Positions 5,394 to 12,311 are shown, numbered from the stretch's first letter. The stretch: DNA of 13,193 nt from Chloroflexota bacterium (GCA_022561355.1 JADFRJ010000044.1:1-13193), one strand, 5' to 3'. Notes: generated from the sequence alone by a model not told the origin. Numbers and translations are program-made.

Positions 5394-8336
5394 TCACGCG
5401 AAGTTGGTTATGAGGCCTGCAACGAACTGCAAGATCAATGCGGCGTCCACAGGATCGAGCCGCTGATCGTTATTCACATCTCCATCCTCCTGGCAGGGAA
5501 GCGATGAAATTAGTCCGGCGCTGAGCTGCAATACGAGGGCTGCGTCGATGGCGTCGACCGTACCACCGCAGTCGACGTCGCCGATGGTGCCACCGGCCGT
5601 TGGTATCGGATGTGTAGTTGGACGAGGCGGGATCGGGGTAGCGGGTGATAGTGGAGAAGTCGTCGGCGACGGTGACCCCGTCACAGTGTTGATGGGCGCC
5701 ACAGTGGACGTCGGGGTGGGTGTCTGAGTCGGTGCCTCGGTGGGTACAGGTGACGCCGTCACAGTGTTGGTGGGGGTCACGCTGAACATCGGCGTGGGTG
5801 TCTGATTCGGTGCGTTCGTCGGTAAAGGCGTTACTGTCAGTGTCGGGAACGTAGGCAGGCTCGAACAGCTGTTAAACGGGTTCTTGTAGATCAGGATTCT
5901 TGATCGATTGAGGTCGGCGACGTAGAGGTTGTCGTCTTCGTCGAAGACGGACGTATACGCATGCGAGGTGAAGTCGTTCAGGAAGTCATCCGGAATAGTC
6001 GAAGCACCGCGAGGGTTGTGATACACCCCTGGAAATCTGTTCGCCGTGAACGAGAAGCCGTTGTAGCCCACCACCATCCGATTGCAGGAATCGAACGCAG
6101 GGCTCCACGTAGAATGCTCCACGCTTCCTGTCCTAGGGAAGATCTTCATCGCAGAGGGGGCATAGATAACGGACGTATTGTCGGAAGGGAATAGATCACC
6201 AGCGAAGACGAGCAACCTGTGATTTCCGGCGTGTTCGAGCCAGTGGTCTGCCACATACAGGTCTCCCCAACGGTCGACTTGGAGGAGGCCTGGTCTGCAC
6301 AACGTGCTAGGCGACTCGGTCTCTCCACGATTGCAGTCGGTTCCTAACGTACTCAATTGTCCCAGTACGATGTCGACCTCCGGATTCGTTAGAGGGTTTC
6401 GTATTCGCATGGTTCGGTTGCTTCCCGGGAAGCTCATCCAGGCGAAATCACCGCCTTTGGTCGGGAGAATAATCATTTCTATGTCAGTTGGCTGCAGGGC
6501 GACCTCGCCTTCGCTATTGATGGCGGGGATTGGCATCGTGATCGTCTGCGTCGGCGCAGCACCCGTCGTGAGCGGCGTCTCGTAGATCCAAACCTCCATG
6601 TTCTGCGTGGCAAAGTCGATCACCGCCCAGAGCCGCGATCCGTCCCATTTCACTTGCGTAATCGTCCAGGGGCTGTTGTGCGTAAAGTCCTGGTCTGCCA
6701 GCGCCGCTCCAGGAACGATGACACCGTCTGCAGGCTGATTATTTATCAGGGTGTCGGGATCGTTCCAGAAGAGAATTCTAGATGCATCAGCAACCACCAT
6801 CTGTTTCCAGGGGCCCGTTGAAGGGTCGACGCCCGACACGATGTCGAGTCCTTGCACGGATCCTTGAAGTCCACTAGGACCTTGTAGGTTTGCCTCAGGC
6901 CTCAACGGGTTGGACGATGGTCCTGTCCTGAAGAAGCGGTAGTCTGGTGTCCAAGAGCTGCCGGAACCTGGGTTGGGTAGCGGATCATTGTATCGGAGCA
7001 CGTCGTTGTTGAACCGGCCGTTAGAGACGATGATGTTGCCGTCCTGGTCGATGCCAATTGACCCGTTGTTGGAGCACATGGCTGTGTTGCAGGAGCCGAG
7101 GTCACCAATCTCATTCTTGCCTATGATCTTCTTCGCTGTGGCACCGGCGAGGTCCCAAAGGATGAGGCGCGTATTACAGATGTCTTGGACCCACATACCG
7201 CCGCGATTGGGATCGGCTCCACTGTAGGCATCGAGCTCCAGCCCACGTGGGCACATGTTCGATCCCAATGTCCTGTCAGCCACCATACCGTTGATGAAGG
7301 GAGGCTTGAATACCAACACGCGTTTTCCGCCGCCGAGTCCATCGCCGTCGGAGTCTGCAACGTAGAGGTCGCCGGCGGCATCGAAACGAACGGCCAGTGG
7401 ATAGTCCATCTGATCTAGTCCCGTACCCACGCCGCGGGTAGAGAAACTCGGCTGCCCCAGCACCAAGTCTGCAGTGGTCGAAATAATTCCCATCTGGAGT
7501 GGGAAACGTAGCACGCGGGCGTTGCCACTATCGGCGACCCACAAATTGCCGGCCCCGTCTACTGCCGCCCCGGCGCCGAGATTCAGATCAGGACGGCCAC
7601 TGACTTCAAAGCAAAGGGTCGACGCTGACGGACTCGTAGTCGAGCCTCGATTGCACAGATTGCCAGTAAAGCCAACCTGTCCCCAGACCTGATCAGCGAC
7701 TGTGTCGTTCTCAAACGGACTCTCATACCTGAGGATGCGATGATTCTCCTCATCCGGCACGTACAGGTTTCCATCAGCGTCAACGGCCATGTTTGCGTGG
7801 CTGATGGTTTCGGTGAGACTGATCGCCTCTTCTGGCAGACCACACAACGACGAGGCCGAAGCCGGCGTTCGCTTCGGGTAGCTCTGGTAGTTGCTGTCGC
7901 CGTTGCACGCAGATGCGTTGATGCCAGATGGTTGCCCAAACACGATCTCCGCGGTGCACGGAAAAGCTGTGTAGCAATCTGCGAGATCGATGCCCAAGAC
8001 CCGGCTATTACCACCGTCCCAGACGTACACCACTCCATCGGGGTGATTCGTGAACGACCTGCGGTCAACGATCACGCCTCCACCAAACGCTAGGTGTAGC
8101 TTGTGGTCGACAACTTGATTTGGCGAGCTACTGGAGAAATCGGGCTGGCCGATCACGACATCGGCCCAAAGGTCGCCGCCAGTTCCACGCGGAGGCGCCA
8201 CCGGCACCGAGGCGTTCGTTGGACTGGCTGCGATAGCGATTGTCACCAAGGCTATGAGCGCGAACAGAGCACTACGGGCATGAAAGGACCTTCGAACCGC
8301 CCGGTAGGCTTGTTCTTTGCTCCTAGGAACACGCAT
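5394..8336 (-). CDS. secreted NHL-repeat propeller protein with Thr/Pro linker and dockerin-type tail
   Basis: A 980-residue extracellular protein. Residues 1-20 are basic and a hydrophobic core (A-L-F-A-L-I-A-L-V-T-I-A-I-A-A) ends near T-N-A, giving a Sec signal peptide. The body (about 50-825) is an NHL-type beta propeller: blades repeatedly contain D-x-x-G-N-L-Y-V-A-D-x-x-N-x-R-x-L and end in A-D-x-V-x-G-Q-P-x-F. A Thr/Pro linker follows (about 828-914, with two 26-residue tandem repeats), then two dockerin type I Ca-loop repeats (about 915-980). In the first loop position 5 is Gly instead of Asp/Asn; the second (D-V-N-N-D-Q-R-L-D-P-V-D) keeps all ligands. I chose ATG 8334-8336, preceded by GAGGA at a 7-base gap, over an in-frame GTG at 8355-8357. 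It looks less GC-rich than neighbouring genes. Function is unknown; display or binding at the cell surface is inferred. No sorting signal or C-terminal membrane anchor is seen. Confidence 0.85.
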   Translation of the reverse strand: MRVPRSKEQAYRAVRRSFHARSALFALIALVTIAIAASPTNASVPVAPPRGTGGDLWADVVIGQPDFSSSSPNQVVDHKLHLAFGGGVIVDRRSFTNHPDGVVYVWDGGNSRVLGIDLADCYTAFPCTAEIVFGQPSGINASACNGDSNYQSYPKRTPASASSLCGLPEEAISLTETISHANMAVDADGNLYVPDEENHRILRYESPFENDTVADQVWGQVGFTGNLCNRGSTTSPSASTLCFEVSGRPDLNLGAGAAVDGAGNLWVADSGNARVLRFPLQMGIISTTADLVLGQPSFSTRGVGTGLDQMDYPLAVRFDAAGDLYVADSDGDGLGGGKRVLVFKPPFINGMVADRTLGSNMCPRGLELDAYSGADPNRGGMWVQDICNTRLILWDLAGATAKKIIGKNEIGDLGSCNTAMCSNNGSIGIDQDGNIIVSNGRFNNDVLRYNDPLPNPGSGSSWTPDYRFFRTGPSSNPLRPEANLQGPSGLQGSVQGLDIVSGVDPSTGPWKQMVVADASRILFWNDPDTLINNQPADGVIVPGAALADQDFTHNSPWTITQVKWDGSRLWAVIDFATQNMEVWIYETPLTTGAAPTQTITMPIPAINSEGEVALQPTDIEMIILPTKGGDFAWMSFPGSNRTMRIRNPLTNPEVDIVLGQLSTLGTDCNRGETESPSTLCRPGLLQVDRWGDLYVADHWLEHAGNHRLLVFAGDLFPSDNTSVIYAPSAMKIFPRTGSVEHSTWSPAFDSCNRMVVGYNGFSFTANRFPGVYHNPRGASTIPDDFLNDFTSHAYTSVFDEDDNLYVADLNRSRILIYKNPFNSCSSLPTFPTLTVTPLPTNAPNQTPTPMFSVTPTNTVTASPVPTEAPTQTPTPTSTVAPINTVTGSPSPTTSPLSPATPIPPRPTTHPIPTAGGTIGDVDCGGTVDAIDAALVLQLSAGLISSLPCQEDGDVNNDQRLDPVDAALILQFVAGLITNFA
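5671..5826. repeat. two tandem 78-bp units in the Thr/Pro linker coding region
   Basis: Units 5671-5748 and 5749-5826 are imperfect copies, sharing for example CCGTCACAGTGTTG and GTGGGTGTCTGA. Each encodes 26 residues of the linker (pattern Q-T-P-T-P ... N-T-V-T-x-S-P). A length that is a multiple of three keeps the frame, so copy number could vary without disrupting the protein. Confidence 0.8.
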
Positions 8337-8465
8337 CCTGACGTCCTCGTCTAGCACCCTACAGGAAGAACTGCTAGCTCTAACTGTACCGCAGTGACTG
8401 AGTGCCCTAGGTGGCTACGCAGTAGTTGAGTCAGGTGTCACTATGTGTTGATCGTGTCCGCCTGA

Positions 8466-8702
8466 CCCGATGCTGAGTGCTATCTGTTCTCTGTCCTTCA
8501 TGGACACGGGGATGGGACTTTCGACTCGGAACCTCGGTACCTGACCGGAAAAAGGCCCGGGGGTGGTGTTGTCGCTGACTTTAACTTCGATGGCAAGTTG
8601 GATGTGGCGACTACGGGACAAGCGGGCGTCGGGTCAAGCGCGAACGAAATCTCGGTCCGGCTCGGAAATGGAGATGGAACCCCCACTCGGACACCTCTCT
8701 GA
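8466..8702 (+). pseudogene. FG-GAP/VCBS-repeat gene fragment (relic)
   Basis: The + strand frame 8466-8699, between TGA 8463 and TGA 8700, reads as an integrin-like FG-GAP/VCBS repeat. It shows V-L-H-G-H-G-D-G-T-F (8493 onward), then V-V-A-D-F-N-F-D-G-K-L-D-V-A (8568 onward), then I-S-V-R-L-G-N-G-D-G-T (ending 8681). The 162-base spacing between the two G-x-G-D-G-T motifs fits one repeat unit. There is no usable start codon, no signal peptide and no continuation; homology ends at about 8681 exactly where the tRNA-like sequence begins. It is most simply a remnant of a secreted VCBS protein gene. Residue motifs are seen directly; the relic status is inferred. Confidence 0.7.
8683..8699 (-). repeat. 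17-bp copy of the 5' end of tRNA-Ser(CGA)
   Basis: Bases 8683-8699 are identical to 5308-5324, the 5' acceptor strand and D-stem start of tRNA-Ser(CGA), in the same orientation. The match stops abruptly on both sides. It abuts the VCBS relic on one side and the 18-bp hairpin on the other. It could be an attachment-site remnant or the scar of a recombination at the tRNA. Confidence 0.65.
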
Positions 8703-8738
8703 CGCTCAGCCCACGGCTGACCGTGGGCTGAGCGTCAG
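8699..8738 (-). terminator. perfect 18-bp hairpin downstream of sortase 1
   Basis: CTGACGCTCAGCCCACGG (8699-8716) and its exact reverse complement (8721-8738) enclose a 4-base loop (CTGA). It lies 22 bases past the stop of the - strand sortase gene, where a terminator is expected. There is no T tract on either side, so intrinsic termination of the classical kind is uncertain. A mobile-element end or a processing/retention hairpin are alternatives. Confidence 0.6.
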
Positions 8739-8760
8739 TATACCATGGTGCCCGGCGAAC

Positions 8761-9480
8761 TTAGGGCGCGGGCTGGGCTTCGGCGGGGGCGTCCGGTATG
8801 CGCGTGGCGCGCACAATGACGCGTTGATCATACTCCCCAACGTCTTGCCGGAACGTTCCTCCGCAGGTGATCAGCGTGATGACCTCTTCTAACGTATCGC
8901 CGACGATCTCCTGGATAGGCGCCGTCCCCGCGTTGACCGTCCGCCGCTCGCTGACGCCGTACTTGTAGACCGTGCCGTCCGCGAGGCGCACCTCTATCAC
9001 GTCGTCGCGCTCCAGGTCCTTGAGGTGCCAGAATACGGCCGGGCCGTAGTTGTAGTAGTCCACGTGCCCTGAGAAGACCGCATTCCCACCCTCCGCGTCC
9101 GGTGCGAAGCCTGGGCGGGCGCTGAAATCGTACCAGGCGACGTTGAGCGGGCCATCAGGCGTCTCCATCACGCCATCGTCGTCGACGCCAAGCACTACGA
9201 TGGCCGCCTCGACGGCGAATCTGGGGATCGAGAGACTTGCTATCGGCGATTCATTGGGCGGGGGCGGCGACGCCGTTGCCGTAGGCCGTTCTCGTTCCAC
9301 GAGTACCCGTGGCGTGGGCTCGATGTCGAAGGCTGGCGGAGGGCCTTCGTACACATCTTCGCCTACGATTCCCGTGATGCTGAGCAGGAAGAGGACGCCT
9401 GCCGCGGCGAGCGCCGTGATGCCGGCGCCCATCGCCGCGAGCGAGAGCCTGTTCCAGCCGCTGGAGGTCTGTCCTGCCAT
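8761..9480 (-). CDS. class F sortase (paralog 1)
   Basis: A membrane-anchored cysteine transpeptidase predicted to cut sorting signals of exported proteins. Residues 14-38 form an N-terminal membrane helix, followed by a Pro/Thr-rich spacer (about 45-78) and the catalytic domain from I-A-S-L-S-I-P-R-F. The catalytic triad is visible: His139 in S-G-H-V-D, Cys206 in T-L-I-T-C-G-G and Arg220 in Q-R-V-I-V-R-A. The N-A-V-F-S-G-H-V-D-Y-Y-N-Y-G-P-A-V-F block and the compact 239-residue size fit class F sortases of Actinobacteria and Chloroflexota (family knowledge). It is closely similar to the sortase at 10352-11083 throughout the catalytic domain. No strong ribosome site precedes the ATG. Substrates are not evident in the window. 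Confidence 0.92.
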   Translation of the reverse strand: MAGQTSSGWNRLSLAAMGAGITALAAAGVLFLLSITGIVGEDVYEGPPPAFDIEPTPRVLVERERPTATASPPPPNESPIASLSIPRFAVEAAIVVLGVDDDGVMETPDGPLNVAWYDFSARPGFAPDAEGGNAVFSGHVDYYNYGPAVFWHLKDLERDDVIEVRLADGTVYKYGVSERRTVNAGTAPIQEIVGDTLEEVITLITCGGTFRQDVGEYDQRVIVRATRIPDAPAEAQPAP

Positions 9481-9496
9481 TACGGCACCACGCCGG

Positions 9497-9519
9497 CCGG
9501 GCAGACGTTCGCTACCCGG
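9497..9519 (-). terminator. possible hairpin between DUF3105 gene and sortase 1
   Basis: CCGGGCA and TACCCGG can pair (7 bp including one wobble on one strand) around a 9-base loop. It lies 58 bases past the DUF3105 stop. There is no T tract, so this is a weak call. Confidence 0.3.
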
Positions 9520-9566
9520 CGCTGGCTACTATCGTGTGCGTCGGGGGTGCTATCTGGGGGCTTAGG
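9520..9566. repeat. partial copy of the sortase 3' flank (duplication scar)
   Basis: This segment resembles 10315-10367, which holds the last codons and downstream bases of the second sortase gene. Shared blocks include CGCTGGCTA, ATCGTG, GGTGC, TATC and GGGGGCTT in the same order with small gaps. Here it is non-coding, between the DUF3105 and sortase 1 genes, and looks like the leftover of a tandem duplication. Confidence 0.55.
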
Positions 9567-9576
9567 CAACTGAGCC

Positions 9577-10173
9577 TCACTGAATGCCTTCAGGGGCGTG
9601 CCCGCGGTTCTTGTCGACGAATTCCTCGACGCGCTCTCGGTCGAACTCGTCTAACAGATCGATCCGCCCCCAGGATGTGAGCGCAATCCGGGCGTCCATC
9701 CTGGAGTACGGGGCAAGGATGACGCCACGATCGTAGGGGCTCGTAATGCTTCGGAGGTTCCTGACGAGCTCCAGACATGGCGTGGAGCAGTTGTACTGCA
9801 CCAGTACCCCACCGTGTTCCAGCGCGTGCACCTGCAACTCCTCCGGCAGACTGTTCTGCTCACCCCAGGGAGGCGCCTGCGGGGCATGCGGGCCCGATGT
9901 GGGTGGTGAAGTTGAATAGCCACCAGCAGGCTGTCCCGAATGGTTTCCGGCGCCGGACGTTGAGACGCTCTCGCCCGGCCGTGGCTGCAGGTAGACCAAC
10001 CAGATGACAAGGCCGAGAGCGACGGCGGCGGCTAACCCCGCCAGCCCGTAGCCAACCCTCCGTAACCGCTGGCGGCCGCGGTCGCGTTCGTTTTGAAGGT
10101 CGCGTACCGCTCGCCGCTCCAAACGCCGCTGCCGCTTAGCTTCCTTCTTCTCTCGCTGTTCCCGTGTCGGCAT
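9577..10173 (-). CDS. DUF3105 membrane protein
   Basis: A 198-residue protein of unknown function. A strongly basic N-terminal cytoplasmic part (1-40, many Arg/Lys/Glu) precedes one transmembrane helix (about 41-62) and an extracytoplasmic DUF3105 domain with S-P-P-T-S-G-P-H at 89-96 and H-A-L-E-H-G-G-V at 116-123. Cys129 and Cys133 (N-C-S-T-P-C) could form a disulfide. Histidines in the conserved motifs hint at metal binding, but that is speculation. I chose ATG 10171-10173, with a TGGAG site 7 bases upstream; the open frame extends 87 codons further but that part is low-complexity and lies in the intergenic region. It sits between two class F sortases on the same strand, so a shared envelope role is likely. 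Confidence 0.85.
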   Translation of the reverse strand: MPTREQREKKEAKRQRRLERRAVRDLQNERDRGRQRLRRVGYGLAGLAAAVALGLVIWLVYLQPRPGESVSTSGAGNHSGQPAGGYSTSPPTSGPHAPQAPPWGEQNSLPEELQVHALEHGGVLVQYNCSTPCLELVRNLRSITSPYDRGVILAPYSRMDARIALTSWGRIDLLDEFDRERVEEFVDKNRGHAPEGIQ

Positions 10174-10255
10174 TAGTACGCTCCAGTATCGAGCCGGTGG
10201 CCCTGCTGCACTATCGGTCCGTCTTACCCGTCTGTCTTGGCCACTTACGCAGTCA

Positions 10256-10286
10256 CATCCGGTACACCGATAACGTGTTCCGGATG
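10256..10286. promoter_or_regulatory. 31-bp dyad symmetry upstream of the DUF3105 gene
   Basis: CATCCGG (10256-10262) and CCGGATG (10280-10286) are perfect inverted repeats, extended inward after one T/T mismatch by ACAC/GTGT, leaving a 7-base loop. It lies about 83 bases upstream of the DUF3105 start and 66 bases after the sortase 2 stop. It may be an operator or an RNA hairpin. Confidence 0.45.
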
Positions 10287-10295
10287 ATGGCCGCA

Positions 10296-10309
10296 GCCGG
10301 GCGCCCGGC
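10296..10309. terminator. GC-rich palindrome downstream of sortase 2
   Basis: GCCGGGCGCCCGGC is a perfect 14-bp palindrome 43 bases after the sortase 2 stop (- strand). It could fold into a short GC hairpin acting as a terminator. No T tract follows. Confidence 0.35.
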
Positions 10310-10351
10310 CTTGGCCGCTGGCTATTAGTATATCGTGCGCGTAGGAGGTGC

Positions 10352-11083
10352 TTATCGGGGGGCTTGGGCGCTGGTGGGCGCGTCGGAGTCATAGATCCGC
10401 TGAGCGCGGACGACCACGCGATCGTCGTACTCACCGGCGGCTGGGTCGAAGCTGCCGCCGCAGGTGATCAGCGTGATCACCTCGTTCGGCGTGTCGCCGA
10501 CGATCTCCTGGATAGGGGCTGTGGTCGCGTTGTACTGGTTTCTGGAGATGACGCCATATCGATAGACCGTGCCATCCGCCAGGCGGACCTCGATCTCATC
10601 GTCCAGCTCAAGGTTCCGCAAGTTCCAGAACACGGCCGGGCCATAGTTGTAGTAGTCTACGTGTCCTGAGAAGACGGCGTTACCACCGTGGCTCTCTTCC
10701 GGAGCGAACCCCGGACGCGCGCTGAAGTCGTACCAGGCGACGTTCAGAGGGCCGTCCGGCGTCTCCATGACGCCTTGGGCGTCTACGCCGAGCGTGACGA
10801 TCGACGCAGAGACGTCGAAGCGCGGAATCGAGATCGATTCAATTGGCGCCTCACTCGGAGGGGGAAGCTCGACCGTCGGTGAGGCCACCGGCGTCAGGAC
10901 GCTGCTGATGTCTCCGATGTCGACGCTGGTGCCCGGGCCGCTGTACCCTTGGTCGCCGACTGTGCCCGTGATTTGGAGGACGAAGAGCACGCCGGCCGCC
11001 AGCAGAGCTATCAGGCCGGCCGCCATCACGGCGAGCGAGAGGCGGTTCCAGCGGGCGGCTTCTGGTGGGTTAGTCTCCATCAT
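10352..11083 (-). CDS. class F sortase (paralog 2)
   Basis: A second membrane-anchored sortase of 243 residues with the same plan as the one at 8761-9480: an N-terminal helix (about 16-40), a spacer with Pro/Ser/Thr (about 45-80) and a catalytic domain with His141 (S-G-H-V-D), Cys208 (L-I-T-C-G-G) and Arg222 (D-R-V-V-V-R-A). Long blocks are identical between the two, such as G-V-M-E-T-P-D-G-P-L-N-V-A-W-Y-D-F-S-A-R, while the spacer and the C-terminal tail differ. Two consecutive ATGs (11081-11083 and 11078-11080) are possible starts. There is no strong ribosome site, and an AT-rich CATAAT at 11096-11091 lies close to the start. It is divergent from the lipoprotein gene. Confidence 0.92.
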   Translation of the reverse strand: MMETNPPEAARWNRLSLAVMAAGLIALLAAGVLFVLQITGTVGDQGYSGPGTSVDIGDISSVLTPVASPTVELPPPSEAPIESISIPRFDVSASIVTLGVDAQGVMETPDGPLNVAWYDFSARPGFAPEESHGGNAVFSGHVDYYNYGPAVFWNLRNLELDDEIEVRLADGTVYRYGVISRNQYNATTAPIQEIVGDTPNEVITLITCGGSFDPAAGEYDDRVVVRAQRIYDSDAPTSAQAPR

Positions 11084-11090
11084 ACGTTAC

Positions 11091-11115
11091 ATTATGGTCG
11101 ATTACAGTGGGTCAA
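11091..11115 (-). promoter_or_regulatory. possible promoter of the sortase 2 gene
   Basis: On the - strand TTGACC (11115-11110) resembles a -35, and AT-rich CATAAT (11096-11091) resembles a -10. The 13-bp spacing between them is too short for a standard sigma-70 promoter, so one of the two is probably coincidental. CATAAT alone would give a near-leaderless transcript. Confidence 0.3.
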
Positions 11116-11157
11116 GCACTGTAGGCGGGATCACGAACCGATCCGTTACTATACGGA

Positions 11158-11177
11158 CATGCGGGAATACCCGCATG
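11158..11177. promoter_or_regulatory. 8-bp inverted repeat in the sortase-lipoprotein divergent region
   Basis: CATGCGGG and CCCGCATG enclose the 4-base AATA. The perfect dyad lies between the divergent sortase 2 and lipoprotein genes and may be an operator for either. No regulator is assigned. Confidence 0.45.
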
Positions 11178-11273
11178 GCACATACGATCATAGCAGCGGC
11201 CAATTGCCCAATCTATAAGGATTACCTGTATCTCCTTCGCAACCTGGCCCCGCGGAATCGCACGGATGGCCGC

Positions 11274-12311
11274 ATGACGGTTCGACTTGCGACTCTCGTT
11301 CTGCTCGCCGCCGCGCTTCTCGCGTTCGCCTGCGGCAGCGATGATGACGCGGCGCCGGCAACCGGCTCCGGTCCGCGTGATGTGATCGCGTTCGGGGCCG
11401 AAGGGCCGGATGGCGACGGCCTCTACATCGTCAAGCCGGATGGCTCCGGGCTGCGGCTGCTGGCGGCGGAGTCCGGCTTCGTCGCCTTTCCGGTGTGGTC
11501 GCCGGGCGGCGGCCAAATCGCGTATGTCGTCGGTGTGCCCGGAGGCGTCGATCCTGTGCTGCTGCGCGTGTACGAGTTCGAGACGGACACGCCGGTCACG
11601 ATAAGCACGCTGGCGGTCGCGGGCCAGTTTGGGGCGCCCGCCGCGTGGTCTCCGGATGGCCGCCAGATCGCGTTCTCGGAGGTAGCGGGCGGCGCGCCGC
11701 GGCTCCGCGTCTACGACGTTGGCCGCGGTGAGCTGATCGACTATCCGCGCGTCTCCGGCAGGTCCCCAACGTGGTCCCCTGACGGGGAGGAGCTGGCGTT
11801 CGTCCGCGATGGCGGAGACGGTGGCCTTCTGGTGATGGACGCGGGCGGGGGTGAGCCAGAGGTGCTTGTGAATAGGCCGGGCCGGGTAGAAGGCCCACGC
11901 TGGTCCCCGGGCGGCGAGCTGATCGTCGTGGTGGCGGGCGAGGAGGGTGCGGAGGCGCTGCTGCTGGTGGAGCGCGCGTCCGGCGCCGTGACCGAGCTTG
12001 GCCGCGGGCTGGCGCCGTCGTGGTCCCCTGACAGCGGGCGGATCGTCTTCAGCGCGCCATCCGAGGACGGCGAGACGGACCTGGACATCTTTTTCGTTGC
12101 TGTCGAAGGCGGCGCCCGGCAGCCGCTCAGCCAATCGATCACGCGCGATCTCTGGCCGGCGTGGTCGCCGGACGGGAACAGCGTCGCTCACCTGAGCCAG
12201 GCCGACAGGCAGACGGCGTTCATCTGTATCGTGCGGCTCCAGCCCGAAGCGCGCGATTGCCTGGAGCTGCCGGGCCTGCTGCCGACGACGCCGGCCTGGG
12301 CCCCGCGCTAG
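11274..12311 (+). CDS. lipoprotein with PD40/TolB-type beta-propeller repeats
   Basis: A 345-residue exported protein. The N-terminus is a lipoprotein signal peptide (L-L-A-A-A-L-L-A-F-A-C, with lipidated Cys20), followed by an acidic S-D-D-D linker. The rest is built from repeats with the PD40 core W-S-P-D/G-G-x-x-I-A: V-W-S-P-G-G-G-Q-I-A-Y, A-W-S-P-D-G-R-Q-I-A-F, T-W-S-P-D-G-E-E-L-A-F, R-W-S-P-G-G-E-L-I-V, S-W-S-P-D-S-G-R-I-V-F and A-W-S-P-D-G-N-S-V-A. This predicts about six blades of a TolB-like propeller on the outer face of the membrane. I chose ATG 11274 because it directly precedes the signal peptide; the open frame continues upstream but overlaps the sortase gene antisense. The partner and function are unknown. 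Confidence 0.88.
   Translation: MTVRLATLVLLAAALLAFACGSDDDAAPATGSGPRDVIAFGAEGPDGDGLYIVKPDGSGLRLLAAESGFVAFPVWSPGGGQIAYVVGVPGGVDPVLLRVYEFETDTPVTISTLAVAGQFGAPAAWSPDGRQIAFSEVAGGAPRLRVYDVGRGELIDYPRVSGRSPTWSPDGEELAFVRDGGDGGLLVMDAGGGEPEVLVNRPGRVEGPRWSPGGELIVVVAGEEGAEALLLVERASGAVTELGRGLAPSWSPDSGRIVFSAPSEDGETDLDIFFVAVEGGARQPLSQSITRDLWPAWSPDGNSVAHLSQADRQTAFICIVRLQPEARDCLELPGLLPTTPAWAPR

Larger units (their letters stand above)
8358..8760. other. 403-bp region without an intact gene
   Basis: Between the NHL gene and sortase 1. It contains the NHL gene leader (8358-8465, no clear promoter seen), the VCBS relic, the tRNA-Ser fragment and the perfect hairpin. The short open frames on the - strand show no recognisable protein features. 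Confidence 0.7.

Noticed and set aside
10174..10434. N-terminal extension of the DUF3105 gene
   Set aside because: It overlaps the 3' end of the sortase 2 gene and is Arg/Pro-rich; a ribosome site and the basic-plus-transmembrane start support ATG 10173.
10767..11273. N-terminal extension of the lipoprotein gene
   Set aside because: The extension is antisense to the sortase gene and lacks protein-like features; the signal peptide and lipobox begin exactly at ATG 11274.
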